DNA from: Natronorubrum halophilum
Lineage (GTDB): Archaea; Halobacteriota; Halobacteria; Halobacteriales; Natrialbaceae
NCBI RefSeq assembly: GCF_003670115.1
Contig: NZ_QQTY01000007.1
Span: forward strand, 95,482-159,481
Reading direction: 5' to 3'
DNA length: 64,000 nucleotides
Position 1 is the first letter of the stretch; each line of letters opens with the position of its first letter. Under the pieces are notes generated by a model, which saw only the letters and a list, made by a program, of their open reading frames with translations, was not told the origin of the DNA and did not search any database. Below, in pieces: positions 44,848 through 53,927 of the stretch. The position numbers and the translations under genes are program-made.

Positions 44848-47682
44848 ATGACAGAGGGGGACGTCGCGGCGTTTACGCACCTCGGACCGACGGTTCGCGG
44901 GGCGCTTTCCGAACGCGGCTTTTCGACGCCGACGGCACCGCAGCGACTGGCCATTCCGCCGCTGTCGGCCGGCCAACACACGCTCGTGATCGCACCCACG
45001 GGGAGTGGCAAGACCGAGACGGCGATGTTGCCGGTCTTCGATCACCTTCTCGAGGATCGGCCCGAGGGGTTCGGTGCGCTCTACGTCACCCCGCTGCGGG
45101 CGCTCAACCGCGACATGCGCGAACGCCTCGAGTGGTGGGGCGAGTCCCTTGACCTCGAGGTCGACGTTCGCCACGGCGACACGACCCAGTACCAGCGCGG
45201 CAAACAGGCCGAGAACCCGCCGGACGTGCTGGTCACGACGCCGGAGACGCTGCAGGCGATGCTCACGGGCGAGCGCCTGCGCGACGCGCTCGAGGACGTT
45301 TCCCACGTCGTGGTCGACGAGGTTCACGAACTCGCGGCTTCGAAACGCGGGGCGCAACTCGCGATCGGTCTCGAGCGCCTGCAGGACCTCGCGGGGGACA
45401 TCCAGCGAATCGGCCTCTCGGCGACGGTCGGCGACCCCGGCGAGGTCGGCCAGTTTCTCACCGGCGGCCGGCCCTGCGAGATCCGGGAGATCGACGTCGG
45501 GAGCAACGTCGACGTCGCCGTTCGTCAACCCGACATAACCGACGAGGACGAGCGACTGGCGGGACAGTTGATGACCGAACCGGACACGGCCAGTCACGTC
45601 CGCCTTATCCGGGACCTCGTCGCGGAACACGAGTCGACGCTCATTTTCGTCAATACGCGCCAGACCGCGGAGGCGCTCGGTTCGCGGTTCACCGAACTCG
45701 ATCTCCCGATCGGGGTCCACCACGGGTCGCTCTCGAAGGAGGCCCGGATCGACGTCGAGGATCGGTTCAAAGCCGGCGAACTGGACGGACTGCTCTGTAC
45801 GTCCTCGATGGAACTGGGCATCGACGTCGGCCGCGTCGACCACGTCGTTCAGTACAAGAGCTCGCGACAGGTTACCCGGTTGCTCCAGCGGATCGGCCGC
45901 GCGGGCCACCGCCAGGACGAGGTCTCGAGCGGAACGATCGTCACGACTCGCCCCGACGACACGTTCGAGGCGGTGGCGATCGCCCGCCGCGCTCGCGACG
46001 GCGAGGTCGAACCGGCCGCGATCCACGAGGGGAGCCTCGACGTGGTCGCAAACCAGATCCCGGGGTTCGTTCAGAGTCGCGGCTCGACCCGCATCCGCGA
46101 GGCGTACGAAACCGTCACGCGCGCGTATCCGTTCCGCGACCTCCCCGAGGAAACGTTTCGCGAAATCGTTTCGGAGCTCCACCGCAACCGAATCGTCTGG
46201 TTCGACGAGGGCGACGATCGCATCGAGACGACCGGCGGCACGTGGCAGTACGTCTACGCCAACCTCTCGATGATCCCCGACGAGGAGACCTACGACGTCC
46301 ACGATATCGCCTCGAGCACCCAGATCGGAACCCTGGACGAACGGTTCGTCGTCAACTTCGCCCGGCCGGGCGAGATCTTTATTCAACGGGGAGAGATGTG
46401 GCGTATCGCGGAGATCGACGACGAGGAGGCTCGCGTCAAGGTCAGCCCGATCGAGGATCCGGCGGGCGAGGTGCCATCCTGGATCGGCCAGGAGATACCC
46501 GTCCCCGCCGCGGTCGCCGGTGAAGTCGGCGAGATCCGCGCCGTTGCGGAGCCACAGCTTTCCGCCGGCGCGGACGCCGGGGCGGTTGGCCGCGAACTCG
46601 GACACCGGTATCCGGCCGACGAGTACACGCTCACCGAGGCCTGCACGCAACTCGAGCGCCAGACCGAGGCCGAGGCACCGATGCCGACGGCGGATCGACT
46701 CGTCCTCGAGCGCCAGGGGCGCACCGTCGTGTTGAACGCGCCCTTCGGCCACACGGCGAACGAGACGCTCGGTCGCGTGCTCTCCGCGCTGCTCGGTCAG
46801 CAAGCCGGCTCTTCGGTGGGTCTCGAGACGGATCCCTACCGAATCGAACTCGAGGTTCCGAACTCGATCGCGACCAGCGACGTGCTGGGCGTGCTCGAGG
46901 AGACGGACCCCGATCACGTCGAGACGATCGTCGAACTCGGACTCAAGAACTCGGACGCGCTCGCGTTTCGGCTCGCGCAGGTCTCGGCGAAGTTCGGCGC
47001 GCTCAAGCGCTGGCAGGGCGACGGCTCCGGACGCCTCTCGAACGAACGCCTCCTCGCGGCGCTCGAGGACACGCCGATGTACGCGGAGTCGATTCGGGAG
47101 GTGTTCCACGAGGATCTGGACGTCGAGCGGGCGAGCGCGGTCCTCGAGGGGATCCAGTTGGGCGAGATCGACCTCGTGGCCCACCGCGGTCGGACGCCGG
47201 TCGGGCGGGGCGGTCGTTCCTCAGGCGGGAAGGAACTGCTGGCACCCGAGAACGCGGACGCGAGCGTCATCAACACCGTTCGGGAACGGCTGCAGGACGA
47301 CCGGATCATTCTGCTCTGTACCCACTGTACGGACTGGACGGTGAAGACGAAAGTCAAGCGCGTCCGCGACCAACCAGAGTGTCCCGAGTGCGGTTCGACT
47401 CGGATCGCCTCGTTGAACCCGTGGGCCGACGAGGTCGTGCGGGCGGTTCGATCGCAGGAGAAAGACGAGGAGCAAGCGGAGATGACCGAGCGGGCGTACC
47501 ACAGCGCCAGTCTGGTTCAGAGCCACGGCAAACGGGCCGTGATCGCGATGGCCGCCCGCGGCGTCGGCCCGCACAACGCCGCTCGGATCATCAACAAGCT
47601 TCGGGAGGACGAAGACGAGTTCTACCGCGACATCCTCTCGAAGGAACGCGAGTACGCGCGCACGCAATCGTTCTGGGACTGA
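44848..47682 (+). CDS. lhr: Lhr-like superfamily 2 helicase
   Basis: The protein has 944 residues. Helicase motifs: Q-motif region FSTPTAPQRLAIPPL, Walker A IAPTGSGKT (48-56), DEVH at 157-160, ATVGDP and VQYKSSRQVTRLLQRIGRAG in domain 2. A winged helix and long beta-bundle follow as in Lhr, and near residue 820 a zinc finger, LLCTHCTDW and CPECGS. Lhr remodels forked DNA and RNA-DNA hybrids in repair and recombination. The length matches Lhr-core plus a C-terminal extension. It is monocistronic. Confidence 0.92.
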   Translation: MTEGDVAAFTHLGPTVRGALSERGFSTPTAPQRLAIPPLSAGQHTLVIAPTGSGKTETAMLPVFDHLLEDRPEGFGALYVTPLRALNRDMRERLEWWGESLDLEVDVRHGDTTQYQRGKQAENPPDVLVTTPETLQAMLTGERLRDALEDVSHVVVDEVHELAASKRGAQLAIGLERLQDLAGDIQRIGLSATVGDPGEVGQFLTGGRPCEIREIDVGSNVDVAVRQPDITDEDERLAGQLMTEPDTASHVRLIRDLVAEHESTLIFVNTRQTAEALGSRFTELDLPIGVHHGSLSKEARIDVEDRFKAGELDGLLCTSSMELGIDVGRVDHVVQYKSSRQVTRLLQRIGRAGHRQDEVSSGTIVTTRPDDTFEAVAIARRARDGEVEPAAIHEGSLDVVANQIPGFVQSRGSTRIREAYETVTRAYPFRDLPEETFREIVSELHRNRIVWFDEGDDRIETTGGTWQYVYANLSMIPDEETYDVHDIASSTQIGTLDERFVVNFARPGEIFIQRGEMWRIAEIDDEEARVKVSPIEDPAGEVPSWIGQEIPVPAAVAGEVGEIRAVAEPQLSAGADAGAVGRELGHRYPADEYTLTEACTQLERQTEAEAPMPTADRLVLERQGRTVVLNAPFGHTANETLGRVLSALLGQQAGSSVGLETDPYRIELEVPNSIATSDVLGVLEETDPDHVETIVELGLKNSDALAFRLAQVSAKFGALKRWQGDGSGRLSNERLLAALEDTPMYAESIREVFHEDLDVERASAVLEGIQLGEIDLVAHRGRTPVGRGGRSSGGKELLAPENADASVINTVRERLQDDRIILLCTHCTDWTVKTKVKRVRDQPECPECGSTRIASLNPWADEVVRAVRSQEKDEEQAEMTERAYHSASLVQSHGKRAVIAMAARGVGPHNAARIINKLREDEDEFYRDILSKEREYARTQSFWD

Positions 47683-47813
47683 GCCGTCTCGAGCCGGGAT
47701 CGAACGCTCTCGACGGGGACCTCGTAGCGCGGATCGCTGTAAACGCGTCTCGAGAAGCCGGGCGTCTGCGTCTCACCGTAACCACCATACGAACCGACCG
47801 CGTTTATCGTTGT

Positions 47814-48668
47814 ATGAACTTCGCGCCGGGAGCCTGGAAGTACGCGATCCTTCCCCTGCTCGCCGCCCCGTTCGCGTTCGTCTTCAGCGTGACGGCGAGC
47901 CTCGTCGCAGTCGCACTCGGTGTCGGAACGCTCGCGTTCTTTCGGGATCCCGAGCGAACGCCGCCGCCGACGGGCGTCGTCTCGCCGGCCGACGGGAACG
48001 TCTCCGTGCTCCGCGAGGAGAGCGACCGCGTTCGTCTGGGGGTGTTCATGAACGTCTGGCACGTCCACGTCGTCCGCGCACCGTTCGACGCGTCGGTGAC
48101 CGACGTCGAGCACGTTTCCGGGGCGAACCGACCCGCCTTCTCGAAGGACTCGGACCGGAACGAGCGCGTGCACGTGCGGTGTGAGACCGAGTCGTCGAAC
48201 CTGCCCGCGTCCGGATCGCTCGAGGAATCTGGCGGAGAGGGTGAGCTAGACGAGGTGGCGGACGCGAGCGATGCGGATCCCACCGCCGACGGCGGTAGCG
48301 CCGCCGGTTCCGAGGACCCGCACGCGAAACCCGACCAACCGCCGAGCGACGCCGAGGTGACGCTGATCGCCGGCGCGTTCGCCCGTCGGATTCACCCCTA
48401 CGCCGAGCGCGGCGACGACCTCGAGCGCGGCGACCGAATCGGTCACATCGCCTTCGGCAGCCGGGTGGACCTCCTGTTTCCGCCGGAAGTGGATCTCGAG
48501 GACGTCGACGTGGAAATCGGAGACTCGATGACGGCCGGGGAGACGGTGGTGCTCGAGTCCGGGACACCGATCGGCGCGGAGATCGATCTCGGTATCGAGT
48601 CTGCAGATCTGGATGAGGGAGTCGAGGGCGGGAGTGAGGACAGGAGCGGCGACGAGTCGAACTCTTAG
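47814..48668 (+). CDS. asd: Archaetidylserine decarboxylase proenzyme
   Basis: The protein has 284 residues of the phosphatidylserine decarboxylase PSD-A type. It begins with two membrane helices (YAILPLLAAPFAFVFSVTA). Core stretches are FFRDPERTPP, VVSPADGNVSVL, GVFMNVWHVHVVRAPFD and the self-cleavage site HIAFGSRVDLLFP (between Gly and Ser, giving the pyruvoyl group). It makes archaetidylethanolamine. Between the core halves there is an acidic insert of about 45 residues (GSLEESGGEGELDEVADAS), which shorter relatives lack. It acts at the cytoplasmic membrane. Confidence 0.87.
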   Translation: MNFAPGAWKYAILPLLAAPFAFVFSVTASLVAVALGVGTLAFFRDPERTPPPTGVVSPADGNVSVLREESDRVRLGVFMNVWHVHVVRAPFDASVTDVEHVSGANRPAFSKDSDRNERVHVRCETESSNLPASGSLEESGGEGELDEVADASDADPTADGGSAAGSEDPHAKPDQPPSDAEVTLIAGAFARRIHPYAERGDDLERGDRIGHIAFGSRVDLLFPPEVDLEDVDVEIGDSMTAGETVVLESGTPIGAEIDLGIESADLDEGVEGGSEDRSGDESNS

Positions 48669-48711
48669 GATCTTATTCGTCGCGCCAGATGGCGAACGAG
48701 TGACCGCCGCG

Positions 48712-49515
48712 CTACTCCGCCGGTTCGATTCGCTGCCCGCTCCGCGTCACTCGGTCGAACGCTTCGAGGTACGCGACTCGCTGCCGAACCTCGGCGACGG
48801 ATAGATCGAGTCTGGCCGCCAGTTCGTCTGCCGTCTTCGGTTCGTCGAGCGCCTGGAGCACCTCGATTCCGCGGTAGTATCGGACCGTCAGCTCCCGAAC
48901 ACGGTCCTCGATCGGCGTGGTCACCCCGTACCGCTCGTCGAGGTCGACCAGCGCTTCGTTCGCGAATGTGGCGAATCGATCGTCGCCGAGTCGGTCGATC
49001 TGCACCTCGAGTTCGGCGCTGACGACGTCGTGGTCCAAGCCAGTTTGCACGAGCGTATTCATGTCCTCGATGTCGCCGTCGCGACCGGCGATCAGCTTGA
49101 ACAGAAAAATATCCTCGGCGCTGACGAGGCGGACGGCTAACGGGCCCGTCGCGAGGAACCGCTCGCTGCGGTCGATCATGCCCTCGGTCAGCACGAGCTT
49201 GTTCGCGACCTGCCGATTGAAGATGTCGAGGCGACAGCCGTCGTCGTTCTCTACGCAACTCGTCGCACCGAGCGCCCGGTAGTCGGGACCCAGCGGTTGC
49301 ACCTCCGAGTAGCCGAGATCCATCAGGGCGGCCCAGAGTCGGCCGGACGCGTCACCGTCGGAGACGACGAGGTCGATATCTTTCGTCGCGGCCTTCAGGT
49401 CGCGGAGCGACATCGCGCCGCCACCGATCAAGAAGACGGTAACCGAGTCGGACAGCCCGTCGGCGATCCGCCGGAACTCGTCCTCGATGTACTCGCGTCC
49501 GAACGTCGGTCTCAT
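48712..49515 (-). CDS. Nucleotidyltransferase of AbiEii/DUF6036 type
   Basis: The protein has 267 residues from MRPTFGREYIEDEF at 49515. A nucleotidyltransferase core appears as VFLIGGGAMSLRDLKAATKD, then IDLVVSD, the GG/S...DxD site. A second acidic strand, CRLDIFNRQ, supplies the third carboxylate. A winged-helix end lies at about 215-267 (DEPKTADELAARLDLSVAEV). It overlaps the upstream regulator by ATGA. The pairing of a winged-helix protein with such a nucleotidyltransferase resembles AbiEi/AbiEii toxin-antitoxin systems, with this as the candidate toxin. The toxin role is inference. Confidence 0.7.
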   Translation of the reverse strand: MRPTFGREYIEDEFRRIADGLSDSVTVFLIGGGAMSLRDLKAATKDIDLVVSDGDASGRLWAALMDLGYSEVQPLGPDYRALGATSCVENDDGCRLDIFNRQVANKLVLTEGMIDRSERFLATGPLAVRLVSAEDIFLFKLIAGRDGDIEDMNTLVQTGLDHDVVSAELEVQIDRLGDDRFATFANEALVDLDERYGVTTPIEDRVRELTVRYYRGIEVLQALDEPKTADELAARLDLSVAEVRQRVAYLEAFDRVTRSGQRIEPAE

Positions 49516-50438
49516 GCGGAGAGCGTCACCTCGTAGTCCGCCGCCACGTCCCGGAACTCGGACCATTCGGGGAGGCGGTCGTCCTCGATATCGCCACCGG
49601 TCTCGAGATACCGGAGCAGGGCGTCGATTTCGTCCTCGAGGTCGTACGTCGCCGCCCGAGTTCGAAGCTCGTCCTCGTCGAGGTCGACGCGGCTGAGCAG
49701 GAGCAGACAGTACAACCGGTGACGGGTATCGTCGTCGATCAGCAGCGCGTGACAGCACAGGTCCGCCGGCGGGATCGACTCCAGGTCCTCGGCGTAGAAG
49801 TAGTAGCGACGGCCGGTCAGTAGAAACTGGAGGCCGAAGGCCGCGAACCGGGCGAGTCCGGTCTCGTGAAAGCCGGCGGCGTCGATCTCCGTCGCGGTCT
49901 GGGCGAGGAATTCGTCGTGATCTTCCCACAGGATCGTCCCGCTCGGCGCGAGCGTTTCGAGCCGCTGGCAATGGAGGTGATGCCCGAGTTCGCGGGCGAA
50001 CTCGTGGATCCGTTCGAAGTCTCCGTTGAAGCTGTAGCGTCCGTCGTCCGCGCCGACGATCCCGCGGTCACGGAGGCGCGCGAGAACCCGATTGACGGTA
50101 TTGCGGTAGTTGTCGCTCCGGTCGGCGAGATCGGCGACCGTTCGCGGCCGATCGAGGTAGTAGAGAACCTCCAGGGCCTTTCCATTCAGTAATTCGGAAA
50201 AGTCAATGTGGGCGTATTGACGGACGAGATCCCGATACACCTCGACCGCCCGAGCGTCGGAGGGAGTGATTCGCTTCCGGCGACCGTCGCGTTCCGTGTA
50301 GACCACGCCCTTCCCGGCGAGGTTCGCGACGACGCGGGAGACGTAACTTTCGCTGTACTCGAGTCTGGTCGCGAGTTCGGAGATCGTCTCGCCTCGTTCG
50401 ATAGCCCCGAGGACCTCGAGTTCGCTGCCTCTGAGCAC
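49512..50438 (-). CDS. Winged-helix protein, partner of the nucleotidyltransferase
   Basis: The protein has 308 residues from the GTG at 50438; the frame runs open far upstream, but a TTTATATAA box 27 bases before this GTG marks a leaderless start. Two winged helices: LRGSELEVLGAIERGETISE to VVYTERDGRRKRI (1-70), and LEVLYYLDRPRTVADLADRS to GIVGADDGRYSFN (85-150). A C-terminal region of about 150 residues follows (SRVDLDEDELRTRAATYDL). The tandem HTH plus partner overlap fits an AbiEi-like antitoxin or repressor. Its own regulation is likely. Confidence 0.72.
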   Translation of the reverse strand: MLRGSELEVLGAIERGETISELATRLEYSESYVSRVVANLAGKGVVYTERDGRRKRITPSDARAVEVYRDLVRQYAHIDFSELLNGKALEVLYYLDRPRTVADLADRSDNYRNTVNRVLARLRDRGIVGADDGRYSFNGDFERIHEFARELGHHLHCQRLETLAPSGTILWEDHDEFLAQTATEIDAAGFHETGLARFAAFGLQFLLTGRRYYFYAEDLESIPPADLCCHALLIDDDTRHRLYCLLLLSRVDLDEDELRTRAATYDLEDEIDALLRYLETGGDIEDDRLPEWSEFRDVAADYEVTLSA

Positions 50439-51011
50439 GGTGTAACATAGTACGAAACTATTATATAAACCAGTTTCGGGTAGTGTTACAGCCGGCGGGT
50501 GCTCGAGTTCGGGATTCTCGGTGAAGTCGCTCGAGAACGGACGACTTGTGGTGGAGATTGTGTCTCGAGGGGCAGTTCTCGAGAGGATCATCGCACTCGT
50601 CGTACTCGGGCGAACCGCGATGCATCGTTCGTCTGGACCGACAGCGATCTCATTCACCCGGACCGAAGCACGTCCTCGTGACGGACTACTAAGCTGGTTA
50701 TTGAGTGCCCCCAAGGGGACAGAGCCAAAAATTACAGCGCCCCACCCCATTTCCGCATGATCTCCAGTTGATCCACACGAAACAGGGCCTACTGGTAATG
50801 ATGGGTGGGACCTCGATAACCGGTGTTGTCGAGTCCACTTAGGAGGGGTACGCACGTTTAAATACAATAACGAAGCCCCGCCGGCGTGATGCGCCGTCCT
50901 CAAGATAATTTACTGATTGTCTTCGCGCTCGTCGAACTTGCTTGTGACCAGTGAGAAACACCCACTGAACTCATGCGCTCAAACTGGCGCGAAAATAATA
51001 CTTTGTCTGTT
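50439..51011. other. Intergenic; two possible promoter/hairpin elements
   Basis: There are 573 bases without a convincing gene. At 50707-50716, CCCCCAAGGGG forms a small hairpin. At 50857-50864, TTTAAATA is a TATA box predicting transcription from about 50886. The hairpin CGGCG/CGCCG sits at 50882-50896, right there. An RNA is conceivable but unsupported otherwise. Confidence 0.35.
50461..50469 (-). promoter_or_regulatory. TATA box of the AbiE-like pair
   Basis: TTATATAAA (TTTATATAA on the minus strand), centred 27 bases before the GTG at 50438. Confidence 0.6.
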
Positions 51012-51197
51012 TTATCTGCCAACTGTTACGATTGCAGCGATAATGATACCCAGTACGAACCCGGATATTACTATCTCTGCCAGTATATTTTGGATGTAGC
51101 CTGTTATTTCGATACCAATCAGCAACATAATCGGGATTATTCCAACCGCAGCGATTACGATGACTGCAAAGACTGTGTACCCTGGATTTTCACTCAT
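51012..51197 (-). CDS. Small two-helix membrane protein
   Basis: This 61-residue protein begins MSENPGYTVFAVIVIAAVGI and has two hydrophobic helices (about 8-28 and 36-58) with Gly/Ile-rich composition. Such tiny membrane proteins occur widely in haloarchaea and their viruses. An AT-rich GAGATATC element lies about 25 bases upstream on the coding strand. I see no function. The base composition is lower in GC than in the host genes to the left, which is why I count it among the accessory genes. Confidence 0.5.
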   Translation of the reverse strand: MSENPGYTVFAVIVIAAVGIIPIMLLIGIEITGYIQNILAEIVISGFVLGIIIAAIVTVGR

Positions 51198-51210
51198 GTT
51201 TTCACTTTAG

Positions 51211-51293
51211 CAGAGCGAAAGATATCTCTCATCATTCTTCCGCTAGTCCCACATATTCGTGTGGTATAGGTCCGCTACCTGTCTTTCGCTCTG
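51211..51293. repeat. Perfect 12-base inverted repeat, 59 bases apart
   Basis: CAGAGCGAAAGA at 51211-51222 and TCTTTCGCTCTG at 51282-51293 are exact complements. The element lies between a small membrane protein and an HTH gene and could be a cruciform, an operator pair or a remnant of a mobile unit. Confidence 0.6.
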
Positions 51294-51442
51294 TCTAATC
51301 AGAGCAGATTCAAATATAAAAGCGTACATCCTTAATGAATTCTAATACTTCAAAATCGCATGACTGCAACGGTATAAAATATTTGACTTATTTGGCCAGC
51401 CTTTATTTCTTCGTCAAACATCCGAATAGTAATATACATTAT

Positions 51443-51455
51443 GTATACTGTATAC
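51443..51455. promoter_or_regulatory. Near-palindromic site upstream of the HTH gene
   Basis: GTATACTGTATAC is symmetric except for its centre, and it ends nine bases before the ATG at 51465. It could be an autoregulatory operator. Confidence 0.45.
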
Positions 51456-51464
51456 GTGTAGTAT

Positions 51465-51803
51465 ATGGTCACAGTTGTATCTGAACAGATAAGTCATGGC
51501 TGGGGTGAAACTGTTCACAAGAGACTAGATGGTGAGAGCTACTATTTTGTGTCTTTTGACGAATACAAAGCAAAGCGCCGGGCCGATATATTTGAAAGTC
51601 TTTGGTTGGCAATTGACGGTGTAGATATCGTGGATCAGGATGTGATTCCAGTAAAAGTAGCACGTGAGGGAAAGGCGGCTATTGCTTCATACCTCTATAG
51701 TGTACATCTCAAGTCAATCGGCAATATTGCAGAAATCCTTAAAGTATCAGCTTCCACAGTTGAACAATACCTTACAGATGTAAAAGCAGGTAGAAGATTA
51801 TAG
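51465..51803 (+). CDS. Small HTH-ended protein, provirus-associated type
   Basis: The protein has 112 residues. A mixed alpha/beta part (SYYFVSFDEYKAKRRADIF, LWLAIDGVDIVDQDVIPVKV) leads to a helix-turn-helix, IGNIAEILKVSASTVEQYLTD, near the end. Its codons are AT-richer than those of the host. Similar proteins with HTH C-termini occur across haloarchaeal mobile DNA, but I have no family name. A near-palindrome just upstream of the ATG may be its operator. Confidence 0.6.
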   Translation: MVTVVSEQISHGWGETVHKRLDGESYYFVSFDEYKAKRRADIFESLWLAIDGVDIVDQDVIPVKVAREGKAAIASYLYSVHLKSIGNIAEILKVSASTVEQYLTDVKAGRRL

Positions 51804-52027
51804 ATATATGACTGATCAGCTAACGATAAATCCTGATGCTTTTCTCTGGCTCAATCCCCTACCACTGGTCTTCACCTGTTGAGAGAATCGATTTTCCGAA
51901 TATGAATACGAGCGATAATCGACTGTTTTCATATCGTGGCAGCTGCCATCGAGATAGTTCTCGTAGCGGCCACGCTTTGCTCGATACAACTCAATCAATG
52001 AATTATTTCGAAATTATATGATGGCTG

Positions 52028-52342
52028 TTATTTGATCTGGGGAAGTTCGTTGTGATGTTCCGCTAATAACTCTAATGTGGGTCTAATTTCACTGAATCGT
52101 GGTCCCCGTTCTACGCAATTCATGTTGGGACTCCATTCGATAAATCCGTAATCATCTAATTTGGGAAGGTGAACATGCCGGTGTTTGATGCTACTCCGCT
52201 GTTCAGTTTCTGCAACATCGGGTGGTGTGTCAAGGCAACTTGGGGAGTCTGTCTGGGGATTCTCCTTCAGCAAGGAGAATAGCAGTTCTCGTCGTTGTGC
52301 GTTTGATATCACTTCGTATAATTTGTCGTGGGGTGAATTCAT
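52028..52342 (-). CDS. DUF7344-like winged-helix protein
   Basis: The protein has 104 residues from MNSPHDKLYEVISNAQRREL at 52342. The DUF7344 hallmark segments ISNAQRRELLFSLLKENPQ, HRHVHLPKLDDYGFIEWSPN and FSEIRPTLELLAEHH are present. The fold is a winged helix, thought to regulate transcription in haloarchaea. The frame is open upstream to 52621, but that part does not read as coding. The codons are AT-rich, as in the neighbouring small genes. Confidence 0.75.
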   Translation of the reverse strand: MNSPHDKLYEVISNAQRRELLFSLLKENPQTDSPSCLDTPPDVAETEQRSSIKHRHVHLPKLDDYGFIEWSPNMNCVERGPRFSEIRPTLELLAEHHNELPQIK

Positions 52343-52715
52343 GGACAGGTAAGCCCAAACTATCCATGCGGATAAAGTTCGGGCCAATATGTGTTGAAAC
52401 CATGTTTTGAATATCTGAGTGAATCCCCTTCTACTCAGTTCGCACAAGGGCTTATCGTGCCGTATAGATGTTTTTTGTCCGAATAGAACGCCGTGAGAGA
52501 CAGATTCAATGCTACTTCTTGGGGTTGCACGTCGACAGATCCGGTTTCCCGAATATGCACACGAGATCGGAAACGTCGTGTGCATATTGAGTGACGATCG
52601 CCGCGACGAACCTCGGAACAATTCTGATTGGGTGACAGAAACACCCCGATTATGGGCTATGGGCGGGGTTGAGTGAGTCGAAAAAACTAGGATTCGGGGG
52701 TTCGTGTGTACGAGT
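52343..52715. other. Intergenic, no gene recognised
   Basis: There are 373 bases. A minus frame is open through most of it but shows no motif. AT-richness continues from the left; a GAAAAAACTAGG element at about 52680 could serve the DUF7692 gene. Confidence 0.35.
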
Positions 52716-52970
52716 ATGCGAATCCGAACCGACGGCGACTATGCGTACCGAAACGATGCGATCGACCGCGCAGCACGCTTCTACGACTGTAACAAGACGA
52801 AAGCCGTCGTCTCAGCGTGTGACGACGTGCCCCGACTGGTTGCAGCTGCCCGCCAGGTCCTCGAGCGCGACGACCTCACTCACGAGCAGCGCCGGGAGAT
52901 CGCCGAGACGTTGAGTACTCGAGTCACGACCTTCGATGTTGGTCAGTCCGTAGTTGTTGAAAAAGAGTAG
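52716..52970 (+). CDS. DUF7692-like small protein
   Basis: The protein has 84 residues. It begins MRIRTDGDYAYRNDAIDRAA and continues with helices RFYDCNKTKAVVSACDDVP and LTHEQRREIAETLSTRVTTF. The pattern matches the small haloarchaeal DUF7692 proteins that recur in plasmids and proviruses. The helical layout is compatible with DNA binding, but no function is known. It stands alone between two AT-rich gaps. Confidence 0.65.
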   Translation: MRIRTDGDYAYRNDAIDRAARFYDCNKTKAVVSACDDVPRLVAAARQVLERDDLTHEQRREIAETLSTRVTTFDVGQSVVVEKE

Positions 52971-53180
52971 TGACCCTGCTCAAGTCCTGTTTTGAGAGGG
53001 GTATCTCAGTGAACGATACACTACAGATGCAAACTGAACGCCGCAATTTCTATCAGTTACCAATGATGCTCGTTGAATGGTGCTGAATATAGGGCGCAAA
53101 TGTGGCACGTGTTGGGAGCAGGTCTGCGATGGATCGTGATTGGTCAGTACTGCAGCAATAGTTACTGACGTACGGACCTC

Positions 53181-53927
53181 TCAGTCCATCGTTCTGACCC
53201 ACTCTAAGGTGAACAATTTACCAAAGAGATACCAGAACCGGTGCCGGTACAACATGATAAGCGGGAAGTACCGAATGATCCCTTCAATCACGAACTGATA
53301 GACACTGGGAGCGACGTACTTGAGCACGCCCATGAAGCATAGGACCGGAATCTTCCGCGAACTGCAGAGCCCGCGGTTCCACACCTCGTAAGCCACAAGT
53401 TCGGGTCGTCTCCGTTCCTTCGCATTCACCGCTCCGGGCCCAAATCGGAGCTCACGGTTGAACTCCTGTACGAACGTTGTATCCATCGTCAAGAGGAACG
53501 GGTAGAACAGGACTGCCCACGTAATAATCGCTGGGACGCCGTTGACCAGTTCGTGGAGCGGCAGCGAATACCAGTCCAAAACCATGGATACCGTGTCCAT
53601 GACCGCCCAACCGACTGCGCTTGTTACGCCCCAGATAAAGAGTAGGATTATCCCAATCAACCAGTACAGGTCCTTCGCCAGAAAGATAGGCTGTGTGACC
53701 GGTTTATGTGGGTCGTGGTTGGCCGCTTGTTCCCCTGCTTTGATCGCACGTGTTCGCAAATCGGGATCGGAAACCGAACTAAATCCTGCAAAAATCGGTG
53801 GATACCAGTACACGGTTCGGTAGATCCGAAGAAAGTCGGCTCGCACCTCTCGGTACCGATCGATACTCACTACTCGATGGAACATGATCCGTCTTATCAG
53901 CGGGTGTGAGAGGAGTTTGGCGAGCAC
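53181..53927 (-). CDS. Hypothetical membrane protein
   Basis: The protein has 248 residues from the GTG at 53927. It has two strong helices (about 88-112, LYWLIGIILLFIWGVTSAVG, and 132-150) and weaker ones near the end (VLKYVAPSVYQFVIEGIIRY). The N-terminal 80 residues are basic and polar (RRIMFHRVVSIDRYREVRAD). No family is recognised. The stop of a small upstream frame abuts the start, suggesting co-transcription. The composition is AT-richer than in host genes. Confidence 0.5.
   Translation of the reverse strand: MLAKLLSHPLIRRIMFHRVVSIDRYREVRADFLRIYRTVYWYPPIFAGFSSVSDPDLRTRAIKAGEQAANHDPHKPVTQPIFLAKDLYWLIGIILLFIWGVTSAVGWAVMDTVSMVLDWYSLPLHELVNGVPAIITWAVLFYPFLLTMDTTFVQEFNRELRFGPGAVNAKERRRPELVAYEVWNRGLCSSRKIPVLCFMGVLKYVAPSVYQFVIEGIIRYFPLIMLYRHRFWYLFGKLFTLEWVRTMD

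Noticed and set aside
44601..45152. 183-codon plus frame upstream of and into lhr
   Set aside because: It overlaps the well-supported helicase start in another frame and shows Arg-rich out-of-frame composition.
51816..51998. 60-codon minus frame between two accessory genes
   Set aside because: No motif and no clear start signal; I found no match to transposase fragments.
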